In this document: piece after piece, positions 35,301-48,359 of the stretch
Layout of the letters: every line of letters begins with the position of its first letter
Position numbering within the stretch: position 1 is the stretch's first letter
NCBI RefSeq assembly: GCF_021155765.1
Contig: NC_060114.1
Span: 14,579,501-14,643,500, forward strand
DNA: 64,000 nt
Reading direction: 5' to 3'
DNA from: Diprion similis
Taxonomy: Eukaryota > Arthropoda > Insecta > Hymenoptera > Diprionidae
Position numbers and translations under genes: made by a program
Notes under the pieces: model-generated
Seen by the model: only the letters and a program-made list of their open reading frames with translations
Told to the model about the DNA's origin: nothing
Databases searched by the model: none

Positions 35301-38300
35301 CCTTTAATATAAATCGATTTAAATTTAGCAACAAAGTAAAATTTTTGCAAATATTTTCCTCGGTTATTATCATTTAACAAAGACTAGTCATGTCATTGAT
35401 AAAATGCTTTTGTTATCAAGAGCGAATTGCGTCATGACTGAAACAACTGTAGTCATGAAAGAATGTTTTTCTCATTTTGTTTCTTTCTTTTCCCTCAGTA
35501 GAACCAAGACATTATTATCTCAGGTATATGAAATTTGCCATAAAATAAATTATATTTCCTATCTCTTGCTGCGCAATTGTTGTGTTGCATCGGTATTCGG
35601 ACTCGACGCTATATGTTGTCATGTGGTTGACATCGCTTAGTCCTTGAGAAATAGTTACGAGTAATTGTGATTGAGCAAGCTTGTTCACATGATTGTATTT
35701 AGTAATTTATAATGTAACATGTGAAAACACTTCTTCACTGTGTATCTCTATTACTCGTTGCTGTCGAACGGCTACTCATTACCCCTCGGATATCTTTTGC
35801 CAGCTTTGTATTTGTCCGTTATATGTATACGTACGTTATGGCGATGTGTCGATAAAAGAAAGCGTATAGTAATCTGGATCTTTTCATTGTACAGAAAAAT
35901 TTTGCAACACTCAACAGTAGCCAACAAACTTTTGATTAGCGAGATATTTGATCTGATTTTTATCGCCAGAAAATAAAATTAAATGAGAGCAGAGGAGACT
36001 GTAATTGGAAACGAAACAAATAAACTTGTGTCCGGGTACGAGGTTTTTTTGACTGTTGCATCACCTTGATTTACGTGTGCAAATATAATACAAACTGGCT
36101 TCTTTTTTTACATCAAAATCTATAAGTTCACAGTTCGTAACGTTAATATAACAAAACGTTGGAAGAAAAATTACTATTTTACATCATTACTTGACTTTGA
36201 CAGAGCTGAGAATGGATAGTATGAGGAAATCTTCTTCTTTTACAGTTTACTGAATTCCAGACAGTTCTAAAGTTGTCAAATAACAACGTTTCTTTAGAAA
36301 GGCATTGTCACATTGACGTTACAAACTCCACCCTTTTAAAAATTGAATTGTTTCTCACTGAAAATCATTCATAGTGCAAACTATATTTCTGGCTATTCTA
36401 TTCACTGAATTTTTTTGGGCAAATTTGCTTTCCGAAGGTCGGATGTTGTCTCTTCTTTTTTGTGAGCATGAGCCTAAAATTTTTCAACATTGGTGTTAAC
36501 ACATATATTTCTTTCTGGTACGTTTTCATTTTGAATTTCCAAATTACTTAGTCGTCTTTAATATTTTTAAAAAGATTTACTTTCCCATAAAGACTGCCAC
36601 AGCATTACGAGTAATTATCACCCCACAGGTAAACTAAATTTAAATTCAGCCTTGGTTCAAAAGAAACCTACTTCAGAAATTTGGTAAATTACAAATGTCA
36701 TTAGTTAGATGGAAAAATTGTGTTATAATCATCAGAAATTAACTGCTGAATTGCTCTTGGTATTTATCATTGGATTTTTTTCCATATAAAAATTATCACA
36801 CAAATTATCTACTCGATTTTTCAACCCTAGAAAATGGAGATGTAAAATAAAAGAGAATTGTAATTCGACGTAGTCTTGAGAGTTGTGTCCTTATGTCGGA
36901 ATTGGCCTTTTGGCACAGACTTCTTTCTCTAAGCATATTCGGGTTCCTCAATTTGTTTACCGATAGCCTTGACATAAGAAGTATGCGTGAAGCTGACGGT
37001 GAGGTTGTCTTGCACGTGGTCACAATCACACGCATGCATGCCTATACATATGCGTATAGCTAATACAGGCAGACGGTTAGCCAATTCGAAAATAGACATC
37101 TCTTACCCCCACCGTACAATTAACGGCAGTCTGTCTTTTTCTCCCGTCTGCGTTTGTCCGTTTCTCAGATTTCCTGTACATAAATACATGTGAATATGAG
37201 TATATAAGTGGGTGGTGGATATTTGTGTTTTACACTAATAACGCACGGTCCAGTAATAATTGTGAATATATTATTTACACTATTTAATATTAAACGAAAT
37301 TCAGAAAAACTAAAAGATCCAAAGCAACTAAAGTGAGACAATTATTGCAAGTCATCAGGTATCACAGAGTTCTAAACAAACTATTTAATCTGTGCCGGTA
37401 AAGTGACAGGTGAAAATTATTCATTATTTTTTAAATGATTTATATTTGATATATTTGATTTAGAAAAATCCTCTTAAATCTTCAAATCTAATGACTGCAA
37501 AAACGTTATTCAAAATTTTTTATTTACAATTTCTTATCAGCTATTCATAGAATTTAATGAAATATAAAATAATATAAACTGTCATAACAATTCGAAGTTT
37601 TGAAAGACTTTGTCGAATTGTTACATTCAGATCCTTTTAAAACTTCATGCTTGCGGTGCGTTCTGACCGCAGTTAATTACAAACGAATTAGAACAGACAA
37701 AGGAATCTAGAAAAAATTTGGTATAGCTTTTGTACTCTGTGTTTCTGTCTTGAGTTGTGTCTACTTCGAGGCCGTTACGTCACACACGGCCATACATATT
37801 AAAACTTTTCGTTGATCGGAATAGGTAGTGTATCCGTGTCATTGGCACACATTGGAGTTTGTGCTCTGTCGGATCTAGAACAGAACTTGGCTGGGTTCGG
37901 CGTAAACAATATTGTAATATTGTTTTGAACCCGATAGCGGTTCAATAAAATATTGTAAATAGTGTTTCTTTCAGTTGCATTGAATCTAACAGTCTATGTG
38001 AATAATTTTTTTATCAAGATATAAACAAAAATATATATCGACATAGCGGTAATAAATCTAATCAATACATCGAAGAAACAACAGTATCACAGTGTATGGA
38101 TGTCGAGAGGTTTGTTTAATAATTACTTTGCCGTAAAAATATTGACAGCAAATTTTCTTTTTTTGTTTCTTCTCTCAACTTTAATAGTTATAATGCTATC
38201 AACGAGATTGAGTTATAGATCAAACAGTTCAAATGTATATCTGCATATTTTTTTAATTATATAATTAGAAGAATACATAGTTGAATATGAATTGTTGCTT

Positions 38301-39956
38301 TCGAAAATTACAGTAACTTGGAGGAATAGTATGTAACTCGTGTATTGTTGCAAAATTCCAATTGACATTTTCCCTGGTATTTGCAGGTGCCTCTGTTAGT
38401 ATTAATTCGGCCACGATTCAAGGAGTCTATTAATAAAATTGTCATGAGTCATTTGGAGAATTTTAATGTGTCTGCATTTTTTTTTTCTTCCAACTCTTTA
38501 TATTTATATTTTCTCACAGCAGTCCTTGTTCTTCATATTCATTTCAATTGTGAAACGAGAAACAGGAAAAATTAATTACCGAACGTGTTTAGAGAAAAGT
38601 TTTAGTGAAAAAGTGACGGAATAGTCGATAGTTGAGACGATTCATTCGCCGGTAGCGAAATCCCGAAAGATATGATTCTTGACTGTATTTACAATAAGGC
38701 ATTTACAATGTTCAAGGCCAATTTATATTGATGTGAATTGGATAACTTTCGAACCATTCCAATTAAAAAATGCAAGAATTCGGTCTGACATTACAATAAT
38801 TCAATGAAATTTTTGTACTTTTAGTGCTAGGCGGTACACAAAGACAGAAGATGTGTCCAGCGCCTCATCATTTTCACAAAAAAGATGCATCGCGTGGTTC
38901 AGGGAGTACACGACGCCAGATGATCCGGATATGCTAGGTCCAGAAGGGATGGAAAAATTTTGCGAGGATATCGGTGTTGAGCCCGAGAACGTGGTGATGC
39001 TTGTATTAGCCTACAAAATGAATGCTAGACAGATGGGCTTTTTTACGCTTAGCGAATGGCTGAAAGGTCTTTCGGAGTTACAATGCGACTCAATAGCAAA
39101 AGTACAACAAAAGCTAGAACACCTAAGAAACTTGCTTAACGAGGCGCACACATTTAAGGGGATTTACAGATACGCTTATGACTTTGCTAGGGTAAGTTAA
39201 AAGTAGTTCAAAGTAGTTCGAATTTTGTCATTTTCTTTTTACTTCTTGCAAGTTCGATAACACCTTCATGTAGTGTAATTCCTTCACGGTAAATCGTTTT
39301 TTGTTTTATAGGATAAAGATCAACGGAGTATGGATATGGAAACTGCGAGAGTAATGCTTCAGCTCCTGCTTGGAAAGCATTGGCCACTCTTCGCTCAATT
39401 TGCTCAGTTTTTAGATCAGTCAAAGTACAAAGTTATCAACAAAGATCAGTGGTGCAACATTTTGGAATTTTCACGCACCATCAGTCATGATCTTTCAAAT
39501 TATGATTTGGACGGAGCATGTAAGTACTCGTTTTTCAATATGATTTTAAATAAATTGTCAGTTCATTGAGATATGGCTGTACGTGTATCAGTCACCATTT
39601 GGCTTAATGTCGTCATATCGTAACTTTTCGAACAAAATATTTCCATAGGTCGAAAAGTTTCGTTGATCTAAATGTGTCAATATTTTTTTCTTTACATATA
39701 CAGAAATTATCATTTGAGCTAATATTTGATATCTAGCAGCTCAGATGATCGGTTTTTAAACTTCATTACGTATATTATCGAATGATAACCATATAATTAA
39801 CTCTAACCATGATATTTGATGTTTTGGTTTTTATCTTATTTTTTTTCTTTATCTTTATCTTTAATTACAGGGCCAGTAATGCTTGACGAGTTTGTCGAGT
39901 GGCTCAAAGTTCAACGAGGCGAAGGTGTGACTTCCCTAGAATCGCGAGGCAGCTGA
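32393..39956 (+). CDS. DCUN1D4: DCN1-like protein 4/5 (cullin neddylation co-E3)
   Basis: Promotes transfer of NEDD8 to cullins by bridging UBC12/UBE2F and the cullin WHB domain. Five in-frame exons (32393-32554, 33272-33522, 38825-39191, 39312-39519, 39871-39956) give 357 aa; human DCUN1D4 is 292. Residues 1-137 are low-complexity, with Ser-rich and basic stretches, MPRSKRRAP at 93 and a natural run of six His at 106-111. The DCUN1 (PONY) domain follows from about 160, with [75 protein letters not shown] and [15 protein letters not shown]. Met93 aligns with the starts of human DCUN1D5 and an internal Met of DCUN1D4, so a shorter isoform from there is plausible. It looks like the single insect counterpart of the D4/D5 pair. 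Confidence 0.93.
33523..38824. other. Long intron 2 of DCUN1D4/5
   Basis: A 5.3-kb AT-rich intron, by far the longest in the window's recognised genes. No nested gene or clear transposon was found. Scattered open frames have no recognisable domains. It separates the variable N-terminal exons from the conserved domain exons and could hold an alternative first exon. Confidence 0.5.
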
Positions 39957-42590
39957 AACAACCGATTGAAATGAGACCAGCTCATCGTCAGACGACAAAA
40001 GGCCCTCACCGAACTTAAATGAACCCTCCCTTCCTTGCCCCCCCCCCCCCTTCCCCCTCCCCAGATACCTTTAACCACTAAATGCAATACAATAATTCGT
40101 TTTTGTCAGTTAAAAAAAAGTTTTTGGATTCTTTGCTAAATTAAATTCTGGCTTGTTCGCAAGAAAAGTGTTTCAGTTGTTGTTATTATTATCACATATT
40201 TGTATGTTCATTAATATACGTAGTGGTATTCTTACTTTCATTATTTCTTTGTCTATTTTCCATCTGTTGTACTTGCAAGATTTTTTTTACTCTCTTCTCT
40301 ATATCTATAAAATAGATCACAAACAGCTGCGAGTACGAACAGCATACACGTATACACATACATATGTCCACTCAAAAGCTGACTCTGAAGCGTATAGTAT
40401 ATAGTGTATTCATTCAACTCAAATAATTCTAAAATTTAATTCCACGCCGTATGTATAATAATATTAATATTTAATAAAAACTAAAAAATAATGATAGAAT
40501 ATAATAATAATAATAACAATAATAATGACGACGGTAAATAAGTAAATAATAACGTTAATTGCAGACTGAAGGAAGTAGCGATATTACTGTGATGATTCTT
40601 CGTTATTACAATTTATTGAATGAAAAATACTGATCCCAAAAACAAAACAAAAAAATAATAAACTCAAAAATCATACGGTTTAATTTTAATTATCTCATTG
40701 TTATAATAACAGTAAAGAAGATAATAATAATAATAATAATAATAATAATATTAATGATGAAATTTAAATTCCTACTCTAGTTTAATATTCATCGAGTAAC
40801 GTGAAGTGATTTAGAATTTTAGAAATTTTGACGATACAGTGATGTTACACATCATTGAAGTTTCGTTCACTCAACGCCGATGTTTGGATTCTTTTCTGAG
40901 CAGTTTAGGGTGTTCGAGGTTATTACACGCCATAGGTGTTATTATTTGAAAATATTTTTGAGATCTGAATCTGCGCAGGATAGATGAAGCCAACAAAGCA
41001 TAATTACTGGAATCCTTTTTGTTTGGGTTAGAAGGAAAAAAGAAAGAAAAAAAAAAAAAAATCGAATGAATAGTAACAAAACTTTGTTATTGAGCGTGAA
41101 TCAATGCTTGTTAATTACACAAGTGGACTTTTAACGATTTTATTGTTTTCTCTTTTATCCCCCTTTTTACAATTTTTTTCTCCTTCTGTCATATTTTTCT
41201 TCTTTCACACACAATATTTTTAATATAATAGGTAACTAGGCACTGTATTACCCGCGATCAAGAGGGTTGCAAACTAATGCGTTATACAAAAACATTTTAG
41301 TCAATTAATCAAATTGAATAGGTATTCATTAATGTGTATTATTAAATTGAATTCGTAATAACATGTGTGACAAGTGGATGCCTCTATATTCATCCTTGTG
41401 TCGTCACGTGTATATTTGTTTTTCTTTGTCTTTATGTTTGTCATTAGTTTTTCTATTGCGGTTTACGTTTTATGATTTAAACGGAATGTATTTATGTACA
41501 AAGGCTTTGTTCACCTGGGTCAGGATTTCTTTTAGTTAATTTGAATTATAAATAAATGATAAGTAAATGAATTCGTAAACATGACGTCTTTATTTTCTCG
41601 ATTTATCAATCCCAATATTTTGCAGAACTGTTGTTCTCTGTCTCTATGTTGTACATATCTTTCTGTCTCGATAAATTTATAGTAATACATATATTGAGGT
41701 GAGATTGACAGAAGAAAGCATGGAATGAAGAAATTAATAAGCGTTGAATAGAATTAGCTAGAAAAACGAGATGAAAAAAAATTGCGTTGGGATATTTATT
41801 TTATTTTACGTCGATTAAAACATTATCGTTGAGTCATATATTCTTTGATTACCCAAACTATGTACATTATTTGAAGACCACTTTTTTTCCCCTTCAGACG
41901 TTCTGTTTAATTGTCATAGTATTGTTTTTAATGGTTGATGTAGACAGAATACAAATAGAGAAGAAAAAAGGAATCCAAAATTGACGCACGATGAAGTGAT
42001 GGTGTCTGGATAGAAAACGGTATAATTTTTTATTATTCTACCCAGAGGGAGGTAATTAACAATTTATTCATATTAACGTCTCACGTCATTTTAGTTAATT
42101 TTTCCGATTCCTATTTTCTACCAATTTTACGATAGTTATGAACCAACGAAAAAATGTATACGGATAATACGTACACATATTGAAATAATAACATACGCTA
42201 TATTGAAATAAAGTTGTTTCTTTCTTCATCAAGTTTACAATTTTTATTTTCTCTACTTCGAGTGAACGAACTTTTGTCGGTAACACTGGATTATACAATA
42301 AAAATTCAACACCGGTCGTACTTGAATAATTTTTAGTTTACATTGTTTCATCTCCGAAAAAAGAAACAACAAAGTTAATCTATTATTCTTTAGCTTTAAT
42401 CGATACCCTAATGAGAAGTGAGCGATAAAAGTAAAGAAGAAATCTTCCTAAATACGTATTAAAATCAACAATTTCTTCAAGTATAAATAATTATCCGAAT
42501 GTTTTGTTTTTCCAGCATATTCACGATAACGTCGTTTACATTATTAAGTAAGAATTATTTATGATAAAAGTTCAACTGTTATAAATTTAA
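39957..42590. other. Convergent 3' region between DCUN1D4/5 and FRG1
   Basis: No gene seen. It includes a C-rich run near 40040-40060, AAT-type repeats at about 40497-40530 and 40723-40750, an A-run near 41048-41060, and candidate poly(A) signals for DCUN1D4/5 (AATAAA near 41550) and on the minus strand for FRG1 (complement TTTATT near 41590). The DCUN1D4/5 3' UTR may thus be about 1.6 kb long. Confidence 0.45.
40723..40750. repeat. (AAT)n microsatellite
   Basis: A run of about nine AAT triplets in the 3' non-coding region of DCUN1D4/5. Confidence 0.9.
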
Positions 42591-44151
42591 TTATTTACAG
42601 TATCGATCAGCTTTCATTTTACTTCTTCGATCCAACAGCGCTTCGTGAAGATTCCCCTCATTTTTCGCCTGTTCCAATTCCGCACGACTTTCGACGTTGA
42701 TTCTAAGCTTTTTATCCTGAAACTTTTGAAACTTTCTCCTGAAAAAAGGTCACGAAAAAAAAATACTGTTATTAATATTATTACTCTATTTACAATCAAG
42801 TTATAATCTATTAATTATTGTTGCTTCTAATTACTATTTATCCTATTAATTATGTAACTATAATAGAATCATACACGTAATTAATTTCGACTTCAGCAAG
42901 GGATCCTTGCTCTTCGGTAGGTACATTCTTGCTTGAATCCTGTGTTTTTTGCGTCAGGCTTCTTATTGTCAATATTTCTGATGGACCAGCCTTGGTTCTT
43001 TCACATATTATATCATCGTCGTCTGCGACAGACATGAAACACCCAGTATTACTCAGTAACGCCAGTTTCCCATCCTGAAAAACAGTTCCAATAGAAGGAT
43101 GCAATTTGTAATGTTAAGGTACCAAAGCATTTTCAGAGAAAATCTTTACTAGTCTTCTTAAAAATTGTTTGAAAATAAGACAAAGTTAACTTGCAGAGGT
43201 GCTAATTTTTTCATTGCTTCATTACCTTAACATTATTCAAACTATCAACAATAGTTTGGTGTTTAAAATGATGATTGGATATCTATTTCCAAGAAGATTT
43301 TACAAATTAATCCAAACTTGTTCACTTTTTCATTTATGACTAACAGTAGTTCAAAATATGTAATTAATTGTAATAAGATTAATTTTTTCAAAATGGGCAA
43401 TATGATCATTTGAGGAATCAAGATATACTTCAAATATTGGCTCCCATTGCTCCATGGCTCCAACTGCGTCACTTCTTCCAATGACAACTCCTTTCTTATC
43501 AACGCCAATGTATTTTCCGTAACCCGATTTCAATGCAATTTTTGTATCGTTGACTGGAAATGCAGTAAGGATTTCTTCTGGTGACGGACCTTCCTTCTCA
43601 TCATGAGGAGCACCCAGTGTAAACAATCCATTATCCAAAGCTTTGACATAGCATGAATTCCCAAATTCGATTGCAACTGTTCCAGTTATCTCAGCAATTG
43701 ACGTTGCTTTCCACCAGCCTCCTGCAACACATTGAAGAATGAAGTACAAGAAACGATTTAGCATACTGGATCAAGTAGGCTGTCTAATTTAGTAAAAGTT
43801 TCAATTGTTGAACCATTATGATACAATCATTCGAAGACAGTTAAGATGTATTAGCACTAGGGTGGTATAAGGGTTGAATTTAAACAGGCAGACCGTGAAG
43901 AATAGCATCCTCATCTTGCACACTCTCTGCTTTGTCCTTGTTCTCTTGCTTCTTGTGTTTCCGCTTTTTTGACCTAAAATTCGAACCAAGAAAAATCCAC
44001 AAGTTGAGACAGTGATTTTAGGTAAATATAACCTCAACTATATCGACATCAGTCTCGTGAAGGGGTCACCATAACAATGTACCTATACCTACTTGGGTTT
44101 TTCGCCTTTCAATACGAGTTTACCTATCCGAACTTTATCGTACTCGGACAT
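42591..44151 (-). CDS. FRG1: FRG1 protein homologue
   Basis: A nuclear and nucleolar RNA- and actin-binding protein associated with spliceosomes. Five in-frame exons on the minus strand (44093-44151, 43894-43973, 43429-43721, 42875-43074, 42591-42738) give 259 aa; human FRG1 is 258. Seen in order: the start [20 protein letters not shown], a lysine-rich nuclear-localisation stretch ([14 protein letters not shown]), the beta-trefoil/fascin-like core with [48 protein letters not shown] and [15 protein letters not shown], and the C-terminal [15 protein letters not shown]. The start codon and all borders agree with the family. Its 5' end faces a satellite array that begins only about 190 bp away. 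Confidence 0.95.
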
Positions 44152-44344
44152 GTTAAAGTAACGACAATTCTTTAGGATAATGTATCCAAAAGCACTTCGA
44201 ACTTATTTATTCCGTGTCAACAAATATGACTGCTCGAATGGTGACAAGGGAGTAACTCCAAAATTGCCGTACGTTAGGCGCTATTGTGGATTACTTAGTT
44301 CTTTTGCAATAACAGTACGTAAGCGCTTTCGAAATCTTCTTAGT
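44152..44344 (-). promoter_or_regulatory. FRG1 promoter space next to the satellite
   Basis: This gap of about 190 bp lies between the FRG1 start codon and the first recognisable satellite sequence. Any core promoter and 5' UTR of FRG1 must lie here unless transcription starts inside the array. No TATA box or other motif is clear. Confidence 0.4.
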
Positions 44345-47300
44345 AATCCTGGGGGTTGAATTGGTCTAAACGGGATCGATCTTCTAAGAAACGCAAACAC
44401 GTGAGGCTAACCCTTTTGGATTCTTAGTGAACATTTCGACGATTTGGAAAAGTGCTGTAAACTATTCTTTCATGCACTGTTCTGACGTAATTTTGCGAGA
44501 GGAAGCGATTGAGTGCAGTCCCAATACGCTGCGAGCAACGGATCGAAAGTTACAGCCAAAAAACTGCAGATTTCCATCGTCATTTCTCTGCTGTTGATCC
44601 TACGCTTTTTTAACAGTGTTTTTTGAGTTCCTGTAGTTCCAATTAGCCAAGAAACGGTCATACAAATCAATTCAGAGACCAGAAATTTTCGGCTCCAAAG
44701 ATCGAGAAAGAAAGTAAGGCTAACCCCTTTGGATTTGTGGCGAAAATTTCGACGACTTTGAAAAGTGCTGCAATTAATTTTTTAGGGCACTATTCCGACG
44801 TAATTTAGCGAGAGAAATCGATTGAGCGCAGTCCCAATACGCTGCGAGCAACGGATCAAAAGTTACAGCCAAAAAACTGCAGAATTCCATCGTCATTTCT
44901 CTGCTGTTGATTTTACGCTTTTTTGACTGTGTTTTTTGAGTTCCTGGGGTTCCAATTAGCCGAAAAACGGTCATACAAATCGATTCAAAGACTAGAAATT
45001 TTCAACTCCAAAAATCGCAAGAAAAGTAAGGCTAACCCCTTTGGATTTTTAGCGAAAATTTCGACGAGTTTGAAAAGTGCTGCGATTAATTTTTTAGGGC
45101 ACTATTCCGACGTAATTTTGCGAGAGAAATCGATTGGGCGCAGTCCCAATACGCTGCGAGCAACGAATCAAAAGTTACGGCCAAAAAACTGCAGATTTTC
45201 ATCGTCATTTCTCTGCTGTTGATCCTACGCTTTTTTTACTGTGTTTTTTGAGTTCCTGGGGTTTCAATTAGCCTAGAAACGGTCATACAAATCGATTCGG
45301 AGACTAGAAATTTTCGGCTCCAAAAATCGCAAGAAAAGTAAGGCTAACCCCTTTGGATTTTTGGCGAAAATTTCGACGAGTTTGAAAAGTGCTGCGATTA
45401 ATTTTTCAGGGCACTATTCCGACGCAATTTTGCGAGAGAAATCGATTGAGCGCAGTACCAATACGCTGCGAGCAACGGATCAAAAGTTACAGCCAAAAAA
45501 CTGCAGATTTTCATCGTCATTTCTCTGCTGTTGGTCCTACGCTTTTTTTACTGTGTTTTTTGAGTTCCTGGGGTTCCAATTAGCCAAGAAACGGTCATAC
45601 AAATCGATTCGGAGACCAGAAATTTTCGGCCCCAAAAATCGCCAAAAAAGTAAGGCTAACCCCTTTGGATTTTTAGCGAAAATTTCGTCGACTCTGAAAA
45701 GTGCTGCAATTAATTTTTTAGGGCACTATTCCGACGTAATTTTGCGAGAGAAATCGATTGAGCGCAGTCCCAATACGCTGCGAGCAACGGATCAAAAGTT
45801 ACAGCCAAAAAACTGCAGAATTCCATCGTCATTTCTCTGCTGTTGATTTTACGCTTTTTTGACTGTGTTTTTTGAGTTCCTGGGGTTCCAATTAGCCGAA
45901 AAACGGTCATACAAATCGATTCAGAGACTAGAAATTTTCGGCTCCAAAAATCGCAAGAAAAGTAAGGCTAACCCCTTTGGATTTTTAGCGAAAATTTCGA
46001 CGAGTTTGAAAAGTGCTGCGATTAATTTTTTAGAACACTATTCCGACATAATTTTGCGAGAGAAATCGATTGGGCGCAGTCCCAATACGCTGCGAGCAAC
46101 GGATCAAAAGTTACAGCCAAAAAACTGCAGATTTTCATCGTCATTTCTCTGCTGTTGGTCCTACGCTTTTTTTACTGTGTTTTTTGAGTTCCTGGGGTTC
46201 CAATTAGCCTAGAAACGGTCATACAAATCGATTCGGAGACCAGAAATTTTCGGCTCCAAAAATCGCCAAAAAAGTAAGGCTAACCCCTTTGGATTTTTGG
46301 CGAAAATTTCGACGAGTTTGAAAAGTGCTGCGATTAATTTTTTAGGGCACTATTCCGACGTAATTTTGCGAGAGAAATCGATTGGGCGCAGTCCCAATAC
46401 GCTGCGAGCAACGGATCAAAAGTTACAGCCAAAAAACTGCAGATTTTCATCGTCATTTCTCTGCTGTTGGTCCTACGCTTTTTTTACTGTGTTTTTTGAG
46501 TTCCTGGGGTTCCAATTAGCCTAGAAACGGTCATACAAATCGATTCGAAGACCAGAAATTTTCGGCTCCAAAAATCGCCAAAAAAGTAAGGCTAACCCCT
46601 TTGGATTATTGGCGAAAATTTCGACGAGTTTGAAAAGTGCTGCGATTAATTTTTTAGGGCACTATTCCGACGTAATTTTGCGAGAGAAATCGATTGGGCG
46701 CAGTCCCAATACGCTGCGAGCAACGGATCAAAAGTTACAGCCAAAAAACTGCAGATTTTCATCGTCATTTCTCTGCTGTTGGTCCTACGCTTTTTTTACT
46801 GTGCTTTTTGAGTTCCTGGGGTTCCAATTAGCCTAGAAACGGTCATACAAATCGATTCGAAGACCAGAAATTTTCGGCTCCAAAAATCGCCAAAAAAGTA
46901 AGGCTAACCCCTTTGGATTTTTGGCGAAAATTTCGACGAGTTTGAAAAGTGCTGCGATTAATTTTTTAGGGCACTATTCCGACGTAATTTTGCGAGAGAA
47001 ATCGATTGGGCGCAGTCCCGAAACGCTGCGAGCAACGGATCAAAAGTTACAGCCAAAAAACTGCAGATTTTCATCGTCATTTCTCTGCTGTTGGTCCTAC
47101 GCTTTTTTTACTGTGTTTTTTGAGTTCCTGGGGTTCCAATTAGCCTAGAAACGGTCATACAAATCGATTCGGGGACCAGAAATTTTCGGCTCCAAAAATC
47201 GCCAAAAAAGTAAGGCTAACCCCTTTGGATTTTTGGCGAAAATTTCGACGAGTTTGAAAAGTCCTGCGATTAATTTTTTAGGGCACTATTCCGACGTAAT

Positions 47301-48359
47301 TTTGCGGGGGAAATCGATTGGGCGCAGTCCCAATACGCTGCGAGCAACGGATCAGAAGTTACAGCCAAAAAACTGCAGATTTTCATCGTCATTTCTCTGC
47401 TGTTGGTCCTACGCTTTTTTTACTGTGTTTTTTGAGTTCCTGGGGTTCCAATTAGCCTAGAGACGGTCATACAAATCGATTCGGAGACCAGAAATTTTCG
47501 ACTCCGAAAATCGCCAAAAAAGTAAGGCTAACCCCTTTGGATTTTTGGCGAAAATTTCGTCGACTCTGAAAAGTGCTGCAATTAATTTTTTAGGGCACTA
47601 TTCCGACGTAATTTTGCGAGAGAAATCGATTGAGCGCAGTCCCAATACGCTGCGAGAGACGGATCAAAAGTTACAGCCAAAAAACTGCAGAATTCCATCG
47701 TCATTTCTCTGCTGTTGATTTTACGCTTTTTTCACTGTGTTTTTTGAGTTCCTGGGGTTCCAGTTAGCCGAAAAACGGTCATACAAATCGATTCGGAGAC
47801 TAGAAATTTTCAGCTTCAAAAATCGCAAGAAAAGTAAGGCTAACCCCTTTGGATTTTTAGCGAAAATTTCGACGAGTTTGAAAAGTGCTGCGATTAATTT
47901 TTTAGAACACTATTCCGACGTAATTTTGCGAGAGAAATCGATTGGGCGCAGTCCCAATACGCTGCGGGCAACGGATCAAAAGTTACAGCCAAAAAACTGC
48001 AGATTTTCATCGTCATTTCTCTGCTGTTGGTCCTACGCTTTTTTTACTGTGTTTTTTGAGTTCCTGGGGTTCCAATTAGCCTAGAAACGGTCATACAAAT
48101 CGATTCGAAGACCAGAAATTTTCGGCTCCAAAAATCGCCAAAAAAGTAAGGCTAACCCCTTTGGATTATTGGCGAAAATTTCGACGAGTTTGAAAAGTGC
48201 TGCGATTAATTTTTTAGGGCACTATTCCGACGTAATTTTGCGAGAGAAATCGATTGGGCGCAGTCCCAATACGCTGCGAGCAACGAATCAAAAGTTACAG
48301 CCAAAAAACTGCAGATTTTCATCGTCATTTCTCTGCTGTTGGTCCTACGCTTTTTTTAC

